Assembly: GCF_003001935.1 (NCBI RefSeq)
Contig: NZ_PVNG01000013.1
Location: 248,001 to 312,000, forward strand
Direction of reading: 5' to 3'
DNA from: Nonomuraea fuscirosea
GTDB taxonomy: Bacteria > Actinomycetota > Actinomycetes > Streptosporangiales > Streptosporangiaceae
Length of the DNA: 64,000 nt
The stretch's first letter is position 1, and each line of letters begins with the position of its first letter. Shown here piece by piece: positions 40,783 to 49,189 of the stretch. The position numbers and the translations under genes were made by a program. The notes below the pieces were generated by a model. The model did no database searches. It was given only the letters and a program-made list of their open reading frames with translations, and was not told the DNA's origin.

Positions 40783-41163
40783 GTGCACGACCACCCCCGG
40801 TTCGACCCCGCCGACATCACCGACCAGCACATCGAGGAGATCGCCCGCCAGGGCGAGCGGGTGCTGGCCTGGCTGGAGACGGCGCAGGAGGACCTCGACC
40901 AGATCGTGGGAGCGGGCGAGACGGCCGGAGGCCAGGTCAAGGCGACCGTGGACGTGAACGGCCGCGTCCTCGCCGTCACCTACGGCCCCCGGGCGAAGCG
41001 GATGAACAGCCAGGAACTGGCCGAACAGACCCTCGCGGCGGTACGGGCGGCCCGCGCCGACGCCCAGAACCAGACGCACGAGCTCATGCGCGAGGCCATG
41101 CCGGACTTCGACCCGATCCAGGCGAACGAGCAGTTCCAGCGCCTCCTCTCCGCCTGGCAGTGA
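40783..41163 (+). CDS. YbaB/EbfC family protein, copy 2
   Basis: A 126-residue paralogue of the preceding gene with the same helix-hairpin-helix order (VLAWLETAQEDLDQIVGA, GQVKATVDVNGRVLAVTYGP, ELAEQTLAAVRAARADAQNQ). GTG at 40783 is chosen because GGAGGA lies 6 nt upstream; an ATG at 40732 lacks a ribosome site. The two proteins differ in charge and could form a heterodimer. Ends 81 bp before the convergent SDR gene. Confidence 0.83.
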   Translation: MHDHPRFDPADITDQHIEEIARQGERVLAWLETAQEDLDQIVGAGETAGGQVKATVDVNGRVLAVTYGPRAKRMNSQELAEQTLAAVRAARADAQNQTHELMREAMPDFDPIQANEQFQRLLSAWQ

Positions 41164-41244
41164 CCCTGCTTCGCCAGGTGCCGAGGTCAGGATGGCCGGC
41201 CGGATGCCCAGTCGCGGCAGCACGAGCAGGGCACCGGCGCGCAG

Positions 41245-41994
41245 TCAGAGCAGGGTTCCGCCGGAGGCGTCCAGCCAGTGGCCGGTCACCCAGCGGCTGT
41301 CGTCGCGGGCCAGGAAGGCCACCGCGCCGGCCACGTCCTCGGGGGTGCCCACGCGGCCCAGGGGTGACAGCGACGACACCCAGGTCAGCGCGTCCCCGAT
41401 GAGTCGGCCCTCGTGCATGTCGGTGTCGATGACGCCGGGCGCGACGGTGTTGACGGTGATCGCGCGCGGGCCGAGTTGCTTGGCGAGGGTCGCGGTGAGC
41501 ACGTCGAGCGCGCCCTTGGACATGGCGTAGCTGATGGACTGCGGCATGAACGCGCCGCGGGTCAGCATCGTGGAGATGTTGATGATCCGGCCCCCGTCGC
41601 GCAGCCGGGGCAGGGCGAGCTGGGTGACGAAGAACGGGGCGGTGGCGTTGACCGCGAAGATCCGCTCGAACTGTGCTCTGGTGACGTGCTCGATGCCGGG
41701 CTCGTCGTTGAGGATGCCGGCGTTGTTGACCAGGATGTCCAGCTCGCCGGCGTGGGCGTCGAAGGCGGCCCACAGGCGGTCGGCGTCGCCGGGCGTGCCC
41801 AGTTCGGCCCGCAGGGCGAAGGCCTGCCCGCCGGCCGCCTCGATGGCGGCGACGGTTTCCGCGGCGGCCTTCTCGTTGCCGCCGTAGTGGACGGCGACGC
41901 GGGCGCCGTCACCGGCCAGGCGCCGGGCGATGGCCCGGCCGATGCCTCTGCTGGCGCCGGTGACCAGGGCGGTCTTGCCATGGAGAGTACGCAT
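41245..41994 (-). CDS. Short-chain dehydrogenase/reductase
   Basis: Classical SDR of 249 residues: cofactor motif TGASRGIGRAIA at residues 12-23, NNAG at about 90, catalytic Ser in NISTM and the YxxxK pair in SYAMSK, then the PG motif NTVAPGVIDTDM. The residue after beta 2 is not acidic (VHYGGNEKAA), suggesting NADPH preference. Substrate unknown. It lies 165 bp downstream of the MerR gene on the same strand, with a repeat array in between, and may belong to the same redox-stress transcript. Confidence 0.92.
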   Translation of the reverse strand: MRTLHGKTALVTGASRGIGRAIARRLAGDGARVAVHYGGNEKAAAETVAAIEAAGGQAFALRAELGTPGDADRLWAAFDAHAGELDILVNNAGILNDEPGIEHVTRAQFERIFAVNATAPFFVTQLALPRLRDGGRIINISTMLTRGAFMPQSISYAMSKGALDVLTATLAKQLGPRAITVNTVAPGVIDTDMHEGRLIGDALTWVSSLSPLGRVGTPEDVAGAVAFLARDDSRWVTGHWLDASGGTLL

Positions 41995-42021
41995 GTCGGC
42001 TTTCTGCTGTGGGTGAGGTGG

Positions 42022-42125
42022 AGGCCACCGCCGTCGTCCGGACGGCGGCGGGCACGGTCGTACACGGGATGGCGAGCGCAGTTGTACGCGCGGCGACGGG
42101 CGCGGTTGTACGGGCGGCCGGCGCC
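42022..42125 (+). repeat. 24-bp tandem repeat between MerR and SDR genes
   Basis: Units end in GTCGTAC or GTTGTAC at about 42063, 42087 and 42111, with an earlier degenerate unit ending GTCGTCC at 42039. The array occupies most of the 165-bp gap. No start or stop signals are shared between units. Confidence 0.8.
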
Positions 42126-42159
42126 GGGGCGCCGGGGCGTCAGCTGCGAGGGCGGAGGG

Positions 42160-42546
42160 TCAGGTGCGCGGATCGTTCTGGAGGAAGTCCAAGGTGGCCA
42201 GTTCGTCCACGGTGGCCTGGAGCCGGTCGACGCGGGAACGGCCGATCCGGACGAGTTCCTCACCCGCGGCGAGCCACTGGTCGAGATCGCGGGAGAGGGG
42301 CGGGATGCCGGCCAGGATCTCGGCGCTCTCCTTGAGGGTGATGCCCACCCGTTGCGCGGCGAGGGCGAGTTTGATCCGGCAGATCGCGTCGACGGTGAAG
42401 CGACGGGCGTTGCCGCTGTTGCGGTGGGCGTTGATCACGCCGTAGCGCTCGTAGAAGCGGACGGCGTTGGCCGTCACCCCGGCGGCCTTGGCCACCTGCC
42501 CGACCGTGAGCGACGCCTGGAATCCGGGGTGGTCGGTGACGGTCAT
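42160..42546 (-). CDS. MerR-family transcriptional regulator
   Basis: A 128-residue MerR protein: winged HTH (LTVGQVAKAAGVTANAVRFY, ERYGVI) and a C-terminal dimerisation helix ending LDFLQNDPRT. No Cys cluster typical of SoxR or metal sensors is present (one Cys in ICRIK). ATG at 42546 overlaps the stop of the MFS gene by 4 bp, so it is the third gene of the FMN reductase-MFS-MerR operon. The operon promoter at 44676-44706 has the 19-bp spacer expected for MerR control, implying autoregulation. Confidence 0.92.
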   Translation of the reverse strand: MTVTDHPGFQASLTVGQVAKAAGVTANAVRFYERYGVINAHRNSGNARRFTVDAICRIKLALAAQRVGITLKESAEILAGIPPLSRDLDQWLAAGEELVRIGRSRVDRLQATVDELATLDFLQNDPRT

Positions 42547-44090
42547 GTCCCACCTCTCGTCCTCGCGGCCGCCGGCTCTCGCCGGTCCAGTATCGCCGAC
42601 GCCCGGCCCGGGGAGCGCAGCCGTACGAGCAGGGCCAGCGACATCAGGACGAGGGCCGCCGCCTGAGCCCAGCGCAGGGCGTCGGTGACGGCGACCGCCT
42701 GGGCGGCTCGCTCCGCCGTTCCCTGCCCGGCCAGGGCGGTGAGCGACGCGCCGCCGGTCGTCGCGGCGGTCAGCACCGTGAACAGCGCGCTGATCAGTAC
42801 GGTGCCCATGCCGTTGGCGATCGTGCTCACCAGCGCCAGCAACGCCGAGCCCGAGGCCAGGTCGGGGCCGTGCAGATTCCTGCTGGAACCGGACATCGTC
42901 GGCATCATGATCGCACCGGTGCCCGCTCCCTGGACGAGTCCGAGCAGGCCGAGCAGCGGGTACGGGGTGTCCGGCCGCAGGATGATCGCCTGGACCACGC
43001 CGGACGCGATCGCGAGGCCGAGCCCGGTGCCGACGACCAGCCGGGGGCCGAGCCGTTCCAGCAGCCGGGCAGCGACCTGGAGGCTGAGGCCCATGCCGAC
43101 CGCGCCGGGGATCATCAGCGCGGCCGTGACCGAGGCGCTGTCGAGCCGCAGCGTCTGCACGTACGCGGGCATCAGCAGGGCCGAGCCGAAGTACGGGGCC
43201 GCGTACAGGGCGAGCACCGCGGCGCCCCGGCCGAACGTCGGATCGCCGAACAGGCGGATCCGCAGCAGCGGCTCCGGATGGGTCAGCGCCCGGACGGAGA
43301 AGGCCGCGACCAGCACCGCGCCGACGGCCACCGTGGCGATCCGTGTCCAGGCCGCGCTGTCGTTCGCGCTGATCCCGTACGCCACCGCGACGATGCCCGG
43401 CACCAGCAGCATCGCTCCCGGCAGGTCGAGCCGGACCCGCTGCCGCGGCGCGGGATCGGCCGGCAGCCAGGCCAGCGTGCCCGCGGCTCCCGCCAGCGCC
43501 AGCGGCACGGTGAGGAAGAACAGCGCCCGCCACGAGCCGGTACCCAGGAGCGCCGCGCCGAGCACCGGGCCCAGGATCGGCCCGATGAGCAGCGGCAGCC
43601 CGGTGACCGCCACCATCCGGCCGCGCCGTTCCGGGGCGACCGCGCCGAACCCGATCGCCATCCCCAGCGGCGTCATCAGCCCGCCGCTGAGGCCCTGCGC
43701 CGCCCGCGCGCCGATCAGCCAGCCCAGGTCGCCGGCCGCGCCGGCGACGGCGGAGGCGACCGCGAACCCGGCCAGCGCCACCAGGTACACCCGCCGGGCG
43801 CCCCAGCGCGCGGCGAGCCCGGCGGCGAGCGGCATCGTCGTCACCATGCCGAGCGTGTACGCGGTGATGATCCACTGGACGGAGGTCAGCGAGGCGCCGA
43901 ACGCCGCCATCAGCCGCGGCAGCGCCACCACGACGATCGTCGCGTCCAGCACCGCCATCAACCCACCGAACGCCAGCACGACCGCGACCCGCAGTTCCGT
44001 CCGCGTCAGCCCGCCCACCGCAGGCCGGGTCGGCGTGCTCACCTCCGACCGGGTCAGCTTGTCCACCCCCGGCCGGGTCGGCTCGCTCAC
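42543..44090 (-). CDS. MFS transporter, DHA2 (EmrB/QacA) drug efflux family
   Basis: A 515-residue, 14-helix drug:H+ antiporter. Motifs: LDATIVVVALPRL in helix 1 (motif D1), RWGARRVYL (motif A), and GGLMTPLG-type stretch in helix 5 region. The first ~34 residues form a soluble tail with a duplicated PTRPxVxxLTR element. GTG at 44090 overlaps the FMN reductase stop by 4 bp (GTGA) and its own stop overlaps merR. The operon suggests export of a redox-active or quinone-like toxic compound. Confidence 0.92.
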   Translation of the reverse strand: MSEPTRPGVDKLTRSEVSTPTRPAVGGLTRTELRVAVVLAFGGLMAVLDATIVVVALPRLMAAFGASLTSVQWIITAYTLGMVTTMPLAAGLAARWGARRVYLVALAGFAVASAVAGAAGDLGWLIGARAAQGLSGGLMTPLGMAIGFGAVAPERRGRMVAVTGLPLLIGPILGPVLGAALLGTGSWRALFFLTVPLALAGAAGTLAWLPADPAPRQRVRLDLPGAMLLVPGIVAVAYGISANDSAAWTRIATVAVGAVLVAAFSVRALTHPEPLLRIRLFGDPTFGRGAAVLALYAAPYFGSALLMPAYVQTLRLDSASVTAALMIPGAVGMGLSLQVAARLLERLGPRLVVGTGLGLAIASGVVQAIILRPDTPYPLLGLLGLVQGAGTGAIMMPTMSGSSRNLHGPDLASGSALLALVSTIANGMGTVLISALFTVLTAATTGGASLTALAGQGTAERAAQAVAVTDALRWAQAAALVLMSLALLVRLRSPGRASAILDRREPAAARTRGGT

Positions 44091-44668
44091 TGCCGACCGG
44101 CCGGATCCGGGAGCCGGACGGAGCGCAACGCACTCGCCCACGTCCGCAACTCGTCCATCGTCACGTGCAGCGCCTGCACCGTGCCCGGCGGCGGAACGAA
44201 CCGGCCGCCGGCGTCCAGGTGCTCCCACGCCATCGGGATCAGCACCGCCTCCCGGACCGTGGTGGCCCGCAGTTCGGGCATGACGCCGCGCAACTGCTCC
44301 ACCGCCCTGATGCCACCGGAGGACCCGTATGCGACGAAGGCGACGGGCTTGTACGCCCACTCGGTGAAGTGCCAGTCGATCGCGTTCTTCAGCACCGCGG
44401 GAAAACTGTGGTTGTACTCAGGGGTCAGAAACACGAACCCGTCGGCGTCGGCCAGCCGCCCGGAGATCGGCGACCCGCCCGCCCCGCCAAGCTGCATCGC
44501 GTGCATCGGCAGCGAGACGGCGGCCAGGTCGATCAGGTCGAGTTCGAGCCAGTCGACCCCGGCGAGCTCGCGCTCCAGCCACGCGGCGAGAGAGTCGGCC
44601 ATCCTGGGCGTGCGCACGCTCCCGATCACCACGGCGATACGGAGCCGGCCATCGATGTTGTCGGTCAT
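44087..44668 (-). CDS. NADPH-dependent FMN reductase
   Basis: Flavodoxin-like reductase, 193 residues, reducing FMN or quinones with NAD(P)H. Motifs: IGSVRTPRMADSLAAWLE (GSxR phosphate loop), TPEYNHSFPAVLKNAIDWHF and AYGSSGGIRA. ATG at 44668 lies 7 nt after the -10 hexamer of a MerR-type promoter, so the message is probably leaderless. First gene of the operon reductase-MFS-merR. Confidence 0.93.
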   Translation of the reverse strand: MTDNIDGRLRIAVVIGSVRTPRMADSLAAWLERELAGVDWLELDLIDLAAVSLPMHAMQLGGAGGSPISGRLADADGFVFLTPEYNHSFPAVLKNAIDWHFTEWAYKPVAFVAYGSSGGIRAVEQLRGVMPELRATTVREAVLIPMAWEHLDAGGRFVPPPGTVQALHVTMDELRTWASALRSVRLPDPAGRQ

Positions 44669-44675
44669 GGTGACG

Positions 44676-44706
44676 ACGCTAGAAGTTCGCCTATGGGCGA
44701 ACTCAA
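44676..44706 (-). promoter_or_regulatory. MerR-type promoter with 19-bp spacer and internal palindrome
   Basis: On the minus strand: -35 TTGAGT (44706-44701), spacer of exactly 19 bp, -10 TAGCGT (44681-44676), then 7 nt to ATG. The spacer region carries the palindrome AGTTCGCC-TATG-GGCGAACT at 44684-44703 with perfect 8-bp arms. Overlong spacers with such operators are the hallmark of MerR-activated promoters. Confidence 0.8.
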
Positions 44707-44726
44707 ATCCCCGGGCGACCGCCGGA

Positions 44727-45242
44727 TCAGACCGCTCGTAACCAGTGGTCGAGAGCGCTGAAGTCGTCGCCGGTGAGACCCCGGGCCGACGGGACGTGAT
44801 GGAGGAGGGCTCGGCCGGGGTGGTGTGCGGACACCCAGGCGCGGTCGGCGTCGGTGATCTCGTCGTCGATCCACACGAACGGCCGCCCGCTCGCCCACGC
44901 CACCAGCGTTCTGGTCTTCCAGCAGAGCCCGAACCACCGGTCCTCGCGTTCGTCCTCGGGGGACGGCTCGGGCCAGTTCACGACCGGCAACCGTGGCAGG
45001 CCGAGCCGGGGCGCGATCTCGGTGTTCGCCCGGTCCTCCCAGGTCGTGGCCCAGACCAGGTGGCACGGCAGCGCCGCCAGCCGAAGCCCTGCCCGCGGGT
45101 CGAGCCGGGCCAGGTGCCCGCCGCCCGATGGCCGCGCGCCGTCGCCGAGCCCGCCGCCCGACGACCGCGCGCCGTCGCCGAAGGGCAGGAGCGGCCCGTC
45201 GACGTCGAGGAAGAGCAGGGGGCGTTCCTGGTGGCCGGTCAT
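44727..45242 (-). CDS. HAD-superfamily protein (HAD_SAK-like)
   Basis: A 171-residue HAD-like hydrolase: motif I LLFLDVDGPLLPF near the start, the ATTWEDRANTEIAP segment typical of the HAD domain found in Swiss-army-knife RNA repair proteins, and the acidic motif WIDDEITDADRAW. Catalytic Asp pair is present (DVD), so phosphatase activity is possible. ATG at 45242 is chosen; an ATG at 45302 would add 20 residues. The loop after motif I contains a duplicated 11-residue element, GDGAR(S/P)SGGG, not found in the family core. Confidence 0.8.
   Translation of the reverse strand: MTGHQERPLLFLDVDGPLLPFGDGARSSGGGLGDGARPSGGGHLARLDPRAGLRLAALPCHLVWATTWEDRANTEIAPRLGLPRLPVVNWPEPSPEDEREDRWFGLCWKTRTLVAWASGRPFVWIDDEITDADRAWVSAHHPGRALLHHVPSARGLTGDDFSALDHWLRAV
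45121..45183 (-). repeat. 33-bp in-frame duplication inside the HAD gene
   Basis: Copies at 45121 and 45154 share 27 of 30 bases (CCGCCCGAYGRCCGCGCGCC and on). They encode GDGARSSGGGL and GDGARPSGGGH as an insert after motif I. Confidence 0.88.
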
Positions 45243-45344
45243 GCCCCGGTGACCCCGTCCATGCTCGCGGAAGTCTTCGCCGGCGGCCTCGGAACCGTTC
45301 ATCGAAGGCAGGATAAGGGGGCGCGGGGGCGCGGTGATCGTCTC

Positions 45345-45350
45345 TACACT
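45345..45350 (+). promoter_or_regulatory. Leaderless -10 element TACACT
   Basis: TACACT-N6-ATG before the P-loop kinase gene; spacing places transcription start on the A of ATG. No ribosome site is present. Confidence 0.6.
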
Positions 45351-45356
45351 GGCGGC

Positions 45357-45896
45357 ATGCCGTTGGTGTGGGTGACGGGCAACTCGGGGACCGGTAAGTC
45401 CACGGTCTGCGGAATGTTGCGGACGCGCGGGTACGCCGCGTACGACGCCGATGACGACGGCTTCAGCCGCTGGGTCGATCGGGACACGGGCGAGGTGGTG
45501 ACGGACCCCCCGTACCCCGTCCCCGAGGGCTGGCTCGATCGGCATGGGTGGGCGATCGTCCGCGAGCGGGTCGAGGCACTCGCCGTCGAGTCCCGCTCGC
45601 GGGTCGCGTTCCTGTGCGGGTCGGTCGAGAACGAGGCGGACGTACGCGATCTGTTCGACCTCGTCGTGTGCCTGGTGATCGACGACGACACCCTCCGCCA
45701 CCGCCTCGCCACCCGGACCACGAACACGTTCGGCCGGCACCCCGAGGAGCTGGCGGCATCCCTGATGTGGAACCCCCGGCTACGAGCGATCTACGAGCGC
45801 CGTGGCGCGACGATCGTCGACGCGTCCGAGCCGCTGGCCGAGGTCGTGGAACGGGTGATCGGCGCGGCCCACGACCTGGCCGGGTCGGGCCGGTAA
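45357..45896 (+). CDS. P-loop AAA/adenylate-kinase-like small kinase
   Basis: A 179-residue nucleotide kinase-like protein: Walker A GNSGTGKST at residues 8-16, a DADDDGF segment in the acceptor region, Walker-B-like LVVCLVIDDD about residue 105, and an Arg-rich lid (RHRLATRTTN). The substrate is unknown; shikimate-, gluconate- and adenylate-kinase-like proteins share the layout. ATG at 45357 with a leaderless promoter. Divergent from the HAD gene. Confidence 0.85.
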   Translation: MPLVWVTGNSGTGKSTVCGMLRTRGYAAYDADDDGFSRWVDRDTGEVVTDPPYPVPEGWLDRHGWAIVRERVEALAVESRSRVAFLCGSVENEADVRDLFDLVVCLVIDDDTLRHRLATRTTNTFGRHPEELAASLMWNPRLRAIYERRGATIVDASEPLAEVVERVIGAAHDLAGSGR

Positions 45897-45909
45897 CCCG
45901 CCGGAGCGC

Positions 45910-47241
45910 TCAGGTGCGGGTCCAGCGCTGGTTCGCGCCGCCGTGGCAGGTGTAGAGCTGGAGCCGGACGCCGTTGGCGGTGCCCTGGCCCACCGCGTCC
46001 AGGCACAGCCCGGACTGCGCGCCGGTGATGCTGCCGTCGGCGTTCAGCCGCCAGCGCTGGTTCGCGCCGCCGTGGCAGGCGTAGATCTGGATGCCGGCGC
46101 CGTTGCCCGCGCCGGCCGCGTCGAGGCACTTGCCGCCGTAGACCCGGAGCTCACCGGCCGCGGTGGCGGCCCACTGCTGGTTGGCGCGCCCGTTGCAGTC
46201 CCACAGCTGCACCTGAGTGCCGTCGGCGGTGGCCGCTCCTGGCACGTCCAGGCAGCGCCCGGAGCCGACGCCCCTGATCTGCCCGGCGGGCGGCGCGGTC
46301 GGCGTGGTGGTGGACGAGCCGTCGTCCAGGCCGAAGAAGCGGATGGCGTGCGCGGCCATCCCGGGGTGGGGCAGGTCGTGACCGGCGCCGCTGATCGTGT
46401 ACGTCTCCACCTGCCCGGCCCCGTAGACCCGCCGCGTCCAGCCGGACTGCGGGCTGTCCGTGCCGGTGGGGGTCTGGCTCAGCCCGTGCACGTCGGTCCA
46501 CTGATCGGTCTCTTCTTGCAGCATCGTGTACGGCAGCACGTTGTCCGCGGTGCCGTGCCAGGCCATCACCCTCGGCCGGGGCCCGGTGTAGCCGGGATAG
46601 GCGTCCCTGGCCAGGTCGCCCCACTGCCGCGGGGTCTTGTCGCCGCAGCCCGCGGGACCGAGGCACCCGTACGGGACCCCCGCGAACGGCGCTCCGGCCT
46701 GGAACACGTCCGGGTACGTGGCGAGCAGGTTGAGCGTCTCCATCGCGCCGGAGGAGAAGCCGGTGGCGAACACCCGCCCCGGGTCGCCGTTGTAGCGCTG
46801 CAGCACGTAGTTCGTCATGGAGACGATCGACACCGGGTCGCTGCCGCCGCCGTGCCGCAGCGCCTCGGCGGACCAGACGTCGAAGCAGTTGGACAGGCCG
46901 TTGGCGCTCTTGTTGGCCTGCGGGTAGATGACCACGAAGCCGTACCGGTCGGCGAGGGAGGCGAACTCGGTGCCCTGGTGGAAGGAGGGAGCCCAGCCGT
47001 TGCAGCCGTGCATCGCCACCAGCACGCCGGGTCTGGCCGCCACCCCGTCCGGGACGTACACGTACATCCGCAGGCCGCCGGGGTTGGCGCCGAAGCCCGT
47101 CACCTCGGTCAACGCCGCGGCCGAGGCGCCCGGCGTGGCCGTCAGGAACATGGCCAGCGCGGTGATCCCCGCCGTGAGCAGCGCCACCACGGCGGCGCCG
47201 ACGCCCACGTACCGGCTCGTTCGCGGTCCGCCTCGGTTCAT
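45910..47241 (-). CDS. Secreted PHB-depolymerase-type esterase with C-terminal CBM13
   Basis: A 443-residue secreted enzyme: signal peptide (about 1-42), an alpha/beta-hydrolase domain of the CE1/PHB-depolymerase type with oxyanion MHGCNGW, nucleophile Ser in GFSSGAM (about S163), Asp in HGTADNVLPY and His in GAGHDLPHPGM. After a Thr/Pro linker comes a ricin-type CBM13 of three repeats, each with the QxW mark (NQQWAA, NQRWRL, NQRWTRT). Such enzymes act as acetylxylan or feruloyl esterases; the adjacent GH10 gene supports a xylan role. A LacI-type palindrome lies 17 bp before the ATG. Confidence 0.92.
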   Translation of the reverse strand: MNRGGPRTSRYVGVGAAVVALLTAGITALAMFLTATPGASAAALTEVTGFGANPGGLRMYVYVPDGVAARPGVLVAMHGCNGWAPSFHQGTEFASLADRYGFVVIYPQANKSANGLSNCFDVWSAEALRHGGGSDPVSIVSMTNYVLQRYNGDPGRVFATGFSSGAMETLNLLATYPDVFQAGAPFAGVPYGCLGPAGCGDKTPRQWGDLARDAYPGYTGPRPRVMAWHGTADNVLPYTMLQEETDQWTDVHGLSQTPTGTDSPQSGWTRRVYGAGQVETYTISGAGHDLPHPGMAAHAIRFFGLDDGSSTTTPTAPPAGQIRGVGSGRCLDVPGAATADGTQVQLWDCNGRANQQWAATAAGELRVYGGKCLDAAGAGNGAGIQIYACHGGANQRWRLNADGSITGAQSGLCLDAVGQGTANGVRLQLYTCHGGANQRWTRT

Positions 47242-47258
47242 GGTGCCGCCTCTCCGCT

Positions 47259-47270
47259 GTTAGCGCTAAC
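47259..47270 (-). promoter_or_regulatory. LacI-type operator GTTAGCGCTAAC
   Basis: Perfect 12-bp palindrome with a central CG, 17 bp upstream of the esterase start. A close copy (one-arm variant) precedes the ABC operon at 53731-53743. Confidence 0.72.
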
Positions 47271-47428
47271 GCCGACGGGGCCGAGCTCCTTGAAGGCAGT
47301 GGCGGGAGGTAGCGAACATGACCCGGAAAGGTACTGTCAAGAGCGCCTTAGCTTACGGTGACGGCGGTGGGCCCCGGCCCCCTGGGGATAGGCCAGGTAG
47401 AGGCGATCCATCGCGCACGACGGGGCGA

Positions 47429-47547
47429 TGAAAGTTTCACGAAAGCTCAGCCTGCCCGGTGTTCGATCCGAAACATTTCAAGCGCCCTGGCCCCGCAACA
47501 CTCCAGTACAGCGCCCTAACAGAAGAACGGGCTGTTACGAAAGTTTC
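47429..47547 (+). promoter_or_regulatory. Three GAAA-(N)-TTTC elements upstream of the xylanase
   Basis: TGAAAGTTTCA at 47429-47439, GAAACATTTC at 47470-47479 and GAAAGTTTC at 47539-47547, with further CGAAA halves at 47440 and 47566 (minus). They lie in the 433-bp gap 47242-47674, which has no gene. GAAA/TTTC palindromes have been reported before Streptomyces xylanase genes as control elements. Confidence 0.6.
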
Positions 47548-47556
47548 ACTGGATTC

Positions 47557-47585
47557 TTGACAACTTTCGGTGACCTCCACACACT
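47557..47585 (+). promoter_or_regulatory. Promoter TTGACA-N17-CACACT of the xylanase gene
   Basis: Consensus -35 TTGACA at 47557-47562 and a weak -10 CACACT at 47580-47585, leaving an untranslated leader of roughly 80 nt. The third GAAAGTTTC element ends 9 bp before the -35. Confidence 0.55.
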
Positions 47586-47674
47586 GAGTGCCCGAGGTGA
47601 GCTCCCCCACCTCCAGTACGCGCTCCGACGACGAGCTCGTACCGCACCCATGATTCGCCCCTGGAGGCTCAAGC

Positions 47675-49129
47675 ATGGCTGTACCCGACATGCCCCCACT
47701 CACCGCCAGGCGACCGCAACGCGCCCGCCGCCGAGCGCTGATCACCGGCGCGATCGGCGCACTCGGCCTGATCACGGCACTGGCGACGGCGATCCCGGCC
47801 GTCGCCGCGGAGAGCACGCTGGGCGCGGCGGCGGCGCAGAGCGGCCGCTACTTCGGCACCGCCATCGCCTCGGGCAAGCTCGGCGACTCCGCCTACACGA
47901 CCATCGCCAACCGCGAGTTCAACATGGTCACGGCCGAGAACGAGATGAAGATCGACGCCACCGAGCCCAACCGGGGACAGTTCAACTTCTCCGCAGGGGA
48001 CCGGGTCTACAACTGGGCCGTGCAGAACGGCAAGCGGGTCCGCGGGCACACGCTGGCCTGGCACAACCAGCAGCCGGGCTGGATGCAGCAGCTGTCGGGC
48101 AGCACGCTGCGCCAGGCGATGATCAACCACATCAACGGCGTCATGAACCACTACAAGGGCAAGATCTACGCCTGGGACGTGGTCAACGAGGCCTACGCCG
48201 ACGGCAACTCCGGCGGCCGGCGTGACTCCAACCTCCAGCGCACCGGCAACGACTGGATCGAGGTGGCCTTCCGCACCGCCCGCGCCGCCGACCCGGCCGC
48301 CAAGCTCTGCTACAACGACTACAACATCGACAACTGGTCCTGGGCCAAGACGCAGGGCGTCTACAACATGGTCCGCGACTTCAAGTCCCGTGGCGTGCCG
48401 ATCGACTGCGTCGGCCTGCAGTCGCACTTCAACGGCAACAGCCCCTACAACAGCAACTACCGCACGACCATCCAGAGCTTCGCCGCGCTGGGCGTCGACG
48501 TGCAGATCACCGAGCTGGACATCCAGGGCGGCTCGGCCACCACGTACGCCAACGTCGTCAACGACTGCCTGGCGGTGCCGCGGTGCACCGGCATCACGGT
48601 CTGGGGCGTGCGCGACACCGACTCCTGGCTCGGCTCCGGCGCCAGCGCGCTGCTCTTCGACGGCAACGGCAACAAGAAGGCCGCCTACACCGCGGTGCTG
48701 AACGCGCTCAACGGCGGCACCACGACGCCGCCGCCCGGCGGCGGCGACGAGGGGCAGATCAGGAGCTCGGCCTCCGGCCGCTGCGTGGATGTGACCAATG
48801 CCGGCACCGCCGACGGCACCGCGGTGCAGCTGTGGGACTGCAACGGCCAGAGCAACCAGCAATGGGAGCAGACCTCGTCCGGTGAGCTGCGGGTCTACGG
48901 CAACAAGTGCCTGGACGCCGCCGGTTCCGGCAACGGCGCCCGGATCCAGATCTACTCCTGCTGGGGCGGCGACAACCAGAAGTGGCGGGTCAACTCCGAC
49001 GGCACGATCGTGGGCGTCCAGTCCGGGCTCTGCCTCGACGCCGTCGGCGGCGGCACCGGCAACGGCACGGGCCTGCAGCTCTACAGCTGCTGGGGCGGCA
49101 GCAACCAGAAGTGGACCTACACCGCGTGA
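47675..49129 (+). CDS. Secreted endo-1,4-beta-xylanase, GH10 with C-terminal CBM13
   Basis: Extracellular xylanase, 484 residues: signal peptide (about 1-45, Arg-rich start), GH10 domain to about residue 345, Gly/Pro linker, then a CBM13 of three QxW repeats (QQWEQT, QKWRVN, QKWTYT). The acid/base Glu is in WDVVNEAY (about E172) and the nucleophile in QITELDIQ (about E280). GGAGG precedes ATG 47675 by 8 nt. It shares CBM13 type with the esterase and the truncated protein at the window end. A strong terminator follows. Confidence 0.96.
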   Translation: MAVPDMPPLTARRPQRARRRALITGAIGALGLITALATAIPAVAAESTLGAAAAQSGRYFGTAIASGKLGDSAYTTIANREFNMVTAENEMKIDATEPNRGQFNFSAGDRVYNWAVQNGKRVRGHTLAWHNQQPGWMQQLSGSTLRQAMINHINGVMNHYKGKIYAWDVVNEAYADGNSGGRRDSNLQRTGNDWIEVAFRTARAADPAAKLCYNDYNIDNWSWAKTQGVYNMVRDFKSRGVPIDCVGLQSHFNGNSPYNSNYRTTIQSFAALGVDVQITELDIQGGSATTYANVVNDCLAVPRCTGITVWGVRDTDSWLGSGASALLFDGNGNKKAAYTAVLNALNGGTTTPPPGGGDEGQIRSSASGRCVDVTNAGTADGTAVQLWDCNGQSNQQWEQTSSGELRVYGNKCLDAAGSGNGARIQIYSCWGGDNQKWRVNSDGTIVGVQSGLCLDAVGGGTGNGTGLQLYSCWGGSNQKWTYTA

Positions 49130-49189
49130 GTTGTTCCCCCGGCTGATCGCCCTCCGCTGAAGAACAACGGGTTCCGGCCCCTGAAGACA

